This document shows, one piece after another, positions 58,940 through 64,000 of a stretch of 64,000 nt of DNA. The position numbers were made by a program, and so were the translations under genes. The stretch is from Fasciolopsis buskii (lineage: Eukaryota; Platyhelminthes; Trematoda; Plagiorchiida; Fasciolidae), in NCBI GenBank assembly GCA_008360955.1, contig LUCM01009398.1, positions 62,001 through 126,000 on the forward strand, written 5' to 3'. The notes beneath the pieces were generated by a model. That model had not been told where the DNA came from. It ran no database searches and saw only the letters and a list, made by a program, of their open reading frames with translations. Positions within the stretch are counted from its first letter, which is position 1, and every line of letters starts with the position of its first letter.

Positions 58940-61900
58940 CAATGTTTATATTGAGGCACACAATCATTCGGAACGGTCACGTCCAATTTTGCAACCCCCT
59001 GTTATGTCAGAAAGTTTGCTGTCTCAATGACTGTTGCCGATGAACCGAGCGTGGTGGAAAGTTTCAAGTTTTTCATATCCAAGTCAAAATATTTTTGAGT
59101 TGATTGTACAATACCATAAAATTGATAATGCCAAAAAAATAATAGGGCCACAGGACAATCTTTGACTTTTTTACGTTTGTCATGTATAAAGTTACAGTAT
59201 TTATTTAGCGGGCCACAATTATTGAGACGATGTCCAATAGGACAGCGGACGAAGATAGAAGGATTCAAGCCTACGTAAACAGAGCCCCGAAGTCTCTATT
59301 TGGCTTGCTTGACTACATCAGACCAAATTGGGAGACACCGTCATTCTGTATGTGCTTATTCTGCTGGTCCTTTGGAGATGTTTGTGGGAACCACCCTAAC
59401 ATGCTTCCGAATGCACGTGTTTCTCAGGTTGTCTGATTTTCACGACCTATTAAGTGCAAAACAGGCTTCCGTATAAAGTCACAATATTTGAGATAGACTA
59501 TTATGAACCGTAAATCGCCGTATTTTGACCTTACTGGTGCTATTAAGCATTGATATCTATGAGTATTAGCGGTATCATTAAGAACAAAAGACAAACGACA
59601 CATTCCCTGAAGGTTTTTGGCTTACTTGCCATCTTTGAAGCCAACAGACCCTCGCCATCTGGACCAAGTGAATAAGTTAAGGGACTCAGTTGCCACGTGT
59701 ATTTTGGTGCGTGTGCCCACGTGTTTAACAATACGGTAATTCTTGGCAAACAGTTTTAAGCTTTTATAATATAGATGGGGGTTTTCTTTCAAATATTCCA
59801 ATACGAGCACCCAGAAAAGCATGTTTACATAAGTGGGCAACTTATTGTGGTTATGCATTCGACGGTGTTATTCGCTAGTTCGTATTCATTTTTTGTGACG
59901 CCAATGACTTCATAGATCATGCTCATTTGGGCTCATTGCTCTACCTCGAATGTGTGCCTCAAGACCATTGGACAGACCATTTCTATGCTTCTCTTTTCAT
60001 GTAACTAATATCACTTGTTCATTCATAAACATGTCAAGATAAATCGAATTATGTCAAATCAATTCTCCGTACGATTACTGTATCCCAACGTTTCTGTCAT
60101 ACGGTTCATTTGTTCGAGCAGATAACTCGGAAGCGCCCGTTCAGTTGCCTTGTGTGGCTGAAATTCCTCACTTCTCGTCTCGGTTTCGCGTACCATCTTT
60201 GGACTTTTGCTAGGCAGCGTTCGAGACTCTTGCAGCCGTGAATTTCATTAGTGTTTTGAATGTGAACACAGCAAGCAAGACTACATCGCACACGTATTTA
60301 TTCACGCTTTGCTTGTATTGAATTGATAGGGACAATGGAACCTGAAGATCGTGAAAAATGGATAGTCCGTGGGACAGTTGGAACATCCAGTGTAAACCTT
60401 AGAGTTATTGAAGAAGGGCCGCAGATTTTGTAATTGTCATTTTGTTTGGAAACAGCCGGAAATGTCTGGTTTCGTAAATCTCTCACACTGTGTTACTCTG
60501 AATGGTAAATTGGTTTTTTCGTTCAGCTTGTATGTTTACCCCGGGACTCCAAATTTTGAGTCAGGCCAACGGCTCAATTCGCACTGCACGCATTATCCTT
60601 GCCCTGTTGTTTTGCCGTTGGATTGATTTTTTCAAACTGATCAGTCATTGGCTTGTACAAATAAATATTTCAACCATGTGATTCTCTACAAATCTGGATC
60701 GATTAATATCCGGATAAATGATTTTCAAGTCAGAAAATGAGCTTTTGTTTGTTCGTGAGAGATATACTACTAGTAAGACCGATTCGGATTAAGAGCGCTG
60801 ATAAAAATATACATCAGACAGAATCTGATAAGTCCGTCCATGTGTTTATTTGTTCAAAATAATAAAGTTTTTTTACTAGCAATGCTCAGTAGTTTTGGGA
60901 CATTTGTTGGGCAAATTCTATTCACTGTTCCGCATTCTGCTCTTCAATAAGTCAATTTTATCTCTAGATCACTATTGTTTGTCCTCACTAGCTTAAATGG
61001 AAACAATTAAAGTCAACCGGTACTTACAGATTTGTTGTTTAAATGAAATTATCACATATATTTATAGGTTACTTTGTTTCTGTATTTGCGCTTGTACGAC
61101 TATCATCATTTTCCGAGTCCTGCTTTGATTGGTCCAACTTGTTCGGTTCACTTCACCCGACTTAGTTCATGTCGTTTTCTTGCCGAATTCGGGCCGCTTA
61201 TCCCGATCGGTTGTTCGATCTTACGATTTGGTCTACTCAGTTTGCATATTCGCACTCTCACCTTCTAATGACGCCACTGTGGCAGCTGCAGCTGGTAACC
61301 AATGGGATAACGTGATCTTAATCTGGCCCTGATTTCTGAACTTGCTCTCTGTCTGGCATGATCGGGTTACATTCACTCCACTGTCCTTTCAACGCCTCAG
61401 CTGAAATGTGAAACGGAACCATCGAATCACACATGCCGACTTCTTCTTTCACTTGTGGCATTATCTGTCATCATGTCCTGACTTGACACCATCCGCAAAA
61501 AATGTTACCAACTGAAATCACTAAACATTACTGAGAATACACTTCTTTCTATGGCACTCTTCTTAACGCGTTCCGTTGAACTAAGGCGAAGGTAAATGTA
61601 GTTCACTAAATAATTTACCATACAAAAGCAAAATATAATCTGACACCGGAAATCAAACAAGCAATGCAAAACTACCGAGAACGCACATGAATCTATAGAA
61701 ATACCGGCGGACGTAACTGCCAGCACCCGTGTACTAGTTTGTCAATGATCGACGTACGCAGCGAAACAAAGCAAAATTTACCTTGACAATCACACCGACA
61801 AAGCCGACTAGTCTCGGTCGACCTAAATGAGCTGTGATATTTGGATCGTGCATGGTTATTCCGAAACTGTGTATTGTGAACGGATCCAGTTCACTAAGAC

Positions 61901-64000
61901 AAATGCTTAGCTTCCGTGTATTGTGTGAATGGAAACGGACCACTCTAAGTGTTCACCGACCGGTAGACCACAGAGCAGACCGGTTCGATACCAATTTCTC
62001 GCGGTCATTATAGTAGTAGAACATTAAACCAGCTAGAAGTTCGGACCATAAAAGACAGTCAATATTAAGGTTTCGAATGTATTTATTTTTTTTCTTTGAG
62101 TGAATTTTTAGTTCAGAAACTCAAATTTGAACGAAAACAAAATACTTATCAATACCAAATTGAAGGTGAATCAAGAATACCAGAACGGAATATTCGCACC
62201 ATCTTTCCTTTTTTAATTAGGATTTGCGCCAAATAAAGAACTGTAAAACCGTGATCAGTAGTAATACGAGGGAATTATTGCGTGCGAAAACAATTCAGAC
62301 GATGGGGGATGTTTCGATTGTGCGAAAGTTTGTTGGAAAATATTTCCGCAGCCCTTGATTCGCACACTGAAGGTTTGTTAACAGGAGAATAAAAATTGAA
62401 TAGATGGGACTTAGCTGACAATAAATGGGCCCTCGATAAAATGTGAAAAACCCGTTCGCAAACAGAAGACAATACAGAAAAGAAATTGACAGACATACAG
62501 AGAAAACATTGGTTAATAAACGATTTGATGACCGTTCGCCTAGTCCCAGACTGGTTTGTTCTAAGGATTCAAAAACATTAATGACGTCAATGTTTGACCA
62601 GGATATAAACTATGGGAAGATTACAGATTAGGGCTTACGTACTTGAGAGACTCGGTTGTTGGAAGAGCGACAGTTAGAATGACCGAATGCCCATTAGGCT
62701 GAGTGGAAATCGGAGAGAAGAGGATGTACTCAGATTATTCGGATATAATGCGATAAATGCCGAGTATGAAAGAAAAGCCTCCAGTGTTACACGAATTATC
62801 AGAGAAAAGCAAGCATTCTGATTGAGAGTGCAGTTTCGTCAATTTATTGAAAAAGTTGCGACAATGATTCCGAAAACCATGTTATTAGATGACGACTTCA
62901 ACCGTTCTATGTCATATCTAGTTAAGATAAAACGACATATCAAGTTAGATATGTGAAAATGTTTCTTTTTAATCTCAGCGGTTTGAGCAGGTTTGAAGTT
63001 AGTCTGTTGTTGGCAAACAATTCCACGTCCATGATATGCCACGGATTAAAACCTGCATTCACTGGTTCCCCCCCGAATAGGTTCAGCAAAGGTGAAAACC
63101 CGGGAGGATATGAGAAAGCAAAATATTTTAAACTGGAAAATGTCAGCGGTGAAATATTTTTTCTTATCACCGGTAATTCATCTCGCAGTAAAGCGAAAAC
63201 TAAGTATTGGTTCTAATAGAATTGATAAAATGATTAGGTGAACATATGGGAGTAAAATAGTTCAAAATAATAGGTGATTATCCTACCTGAAACGGCAATA
63301 TGTTGTGTGCGATAAGACAAAGGTTGATTGAACGGAAGCTTTGTGAGAAGTGAAAGCGTGGTTGGAATTCTCATTAACTTTAACGACCAGTAATCCTGAC
63401 TGGAATAGGACCAAAACGAGGCTATATTCCGTAAATCGTTGTGAGACTGGAATTCGAGATAACAAAGTAACATCAGAAGAAAAAGGGGAAAACATCGTTT
63501 GAAAATTCGAAACATTCAATTGCGAAATCATCATGTTTTGCACACTTTGTTTATCCTATACATGCGGCAACTTCATAATTCACACCTTTACTGACTAGTA
63601 CTGGATTTGCAAATGCTCGAAGCAATATATCACAAAATTCCTTTACATCTAATAAGTCTTGAATACAAAAGGGTAAATTTTATGATTTCCAGTTCACCCA
63701 GACTTCGATCTATCGAGTTACATTCAATATGTAAGCTATTTTTATACCTAGTGTAATTAATGAGAAATGATACCCTGAAATCTTGTAAGTTCACCCAGAA
63801 CGATCAAGGTGCACCTGTTCAATAGTTAGCCGCTGCCAGGTCACGGTCGGTTTGAGTTTGACAAGAAGTACAATCAGCACTTTTGCACGAGATAAAAGGA
63901 ACTATTCGGTATTCTGTCTAATCAATCATTCCGCTTACAAACCAAGTGCCCGTGTAGAAATGGGAAATTGATGTTGATTGTAACCTACAATCTTCAAAAG
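58940..64000. other. Region with no assignable gene
   Basis: It is A/T-rich sequence with open frames below 95 codons on both strands. One minus-strand stretch at 61943-61780 (ELDPFTIHSFGITMHDPNIT, then AHLGRPRLVGFVGVIVK with an AAG-GTAAAT donor-like end) could be an exon. It cannot be tied to a family. A second open frame, 62953-63216 (plus), is also unassigned. Confidence 0.35.

Noticed and set aside
1..64000. CRISPR arrays, bacterial operons or a prophage
   Set aside because: There are no spaced direct repeats, no dense same-strand genes and no ribosome binding pattern. Exon-intron structure and retrotransposons show a eukaryote.

Overview
The window is nuclear DNA of a eukaryote, most likely a trematode flatworm. 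It has spliced coding exons with GT/AG borders and long introns. It also carries many decayed non-LTR retrotransposons (RTE and CR1 type) and LTR retrotransposon pieces (Ty3/Gypsy, probably BEL/Pao). There are no operons, ribosome binding sites or bacterial gene packing. The trematode call is an inference from the look of the RTE C-terminal module and the CR1 proteins. No species name can be given from sequence alone.

Left part, 1-15541, minus strand. This is the 5' portion of one recognisable cellular gene, WDR24, the WD40 subunit of the GATOR2 complex that regulates TORC1. Six exons can be joined by matching splice phases: 15342-15512 (coding part of a longer exon), 14264-14339, 8455-8523, 5971-6077, 1886-2127 and 389-539. 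Together they give 816 nt, or 272 codons, with no stop, covering the N-terminus and about five WD40 blades. The rest of the gene lies beyond the left edge. The introns (1002, 5740, 2377, 3843 and 1346 bp) hold RTE fragments, a nearly full-length but dead RTE element in antisense orientation, and an inverted-repeat hairpin.

Middle part, 15600-49100. This is almost entirely mobile-element debris. It includes a well preserved minus-strand RTE copy (15711-17848) with an intact FADD motif. Next to it is a 1.1-kb block (17854-18953) that is almost identical to 12656-13735, and then a second RTE endonuclease piece. Further on come a CR1 element (about 20560-24060), a second CR1-like element (about 28050-29860), a probable BEL/Pao gag piece, two Ty3/Gypsy polyprotein pieces on opposite strands, another RTE copy (about 40810-43020) and several 5'-truncated RTE 3' ends. 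Two RTE families can be told apart by their 3' tails, (TA)n and (ATG)n.

Right part, 49100-64000. Coding content is sparse. There is a 310-bp foldback element, a degenerate tetranucleotide repeat, and a few weak exon candidates (one with a faint resemblance to sema/plexin sequence). About 10 kb at the right end shows nothing I can assign. No CRISPR array, rRNA or convincing tRNA gene was seen, and the only well supported cellular gene is WDR24.
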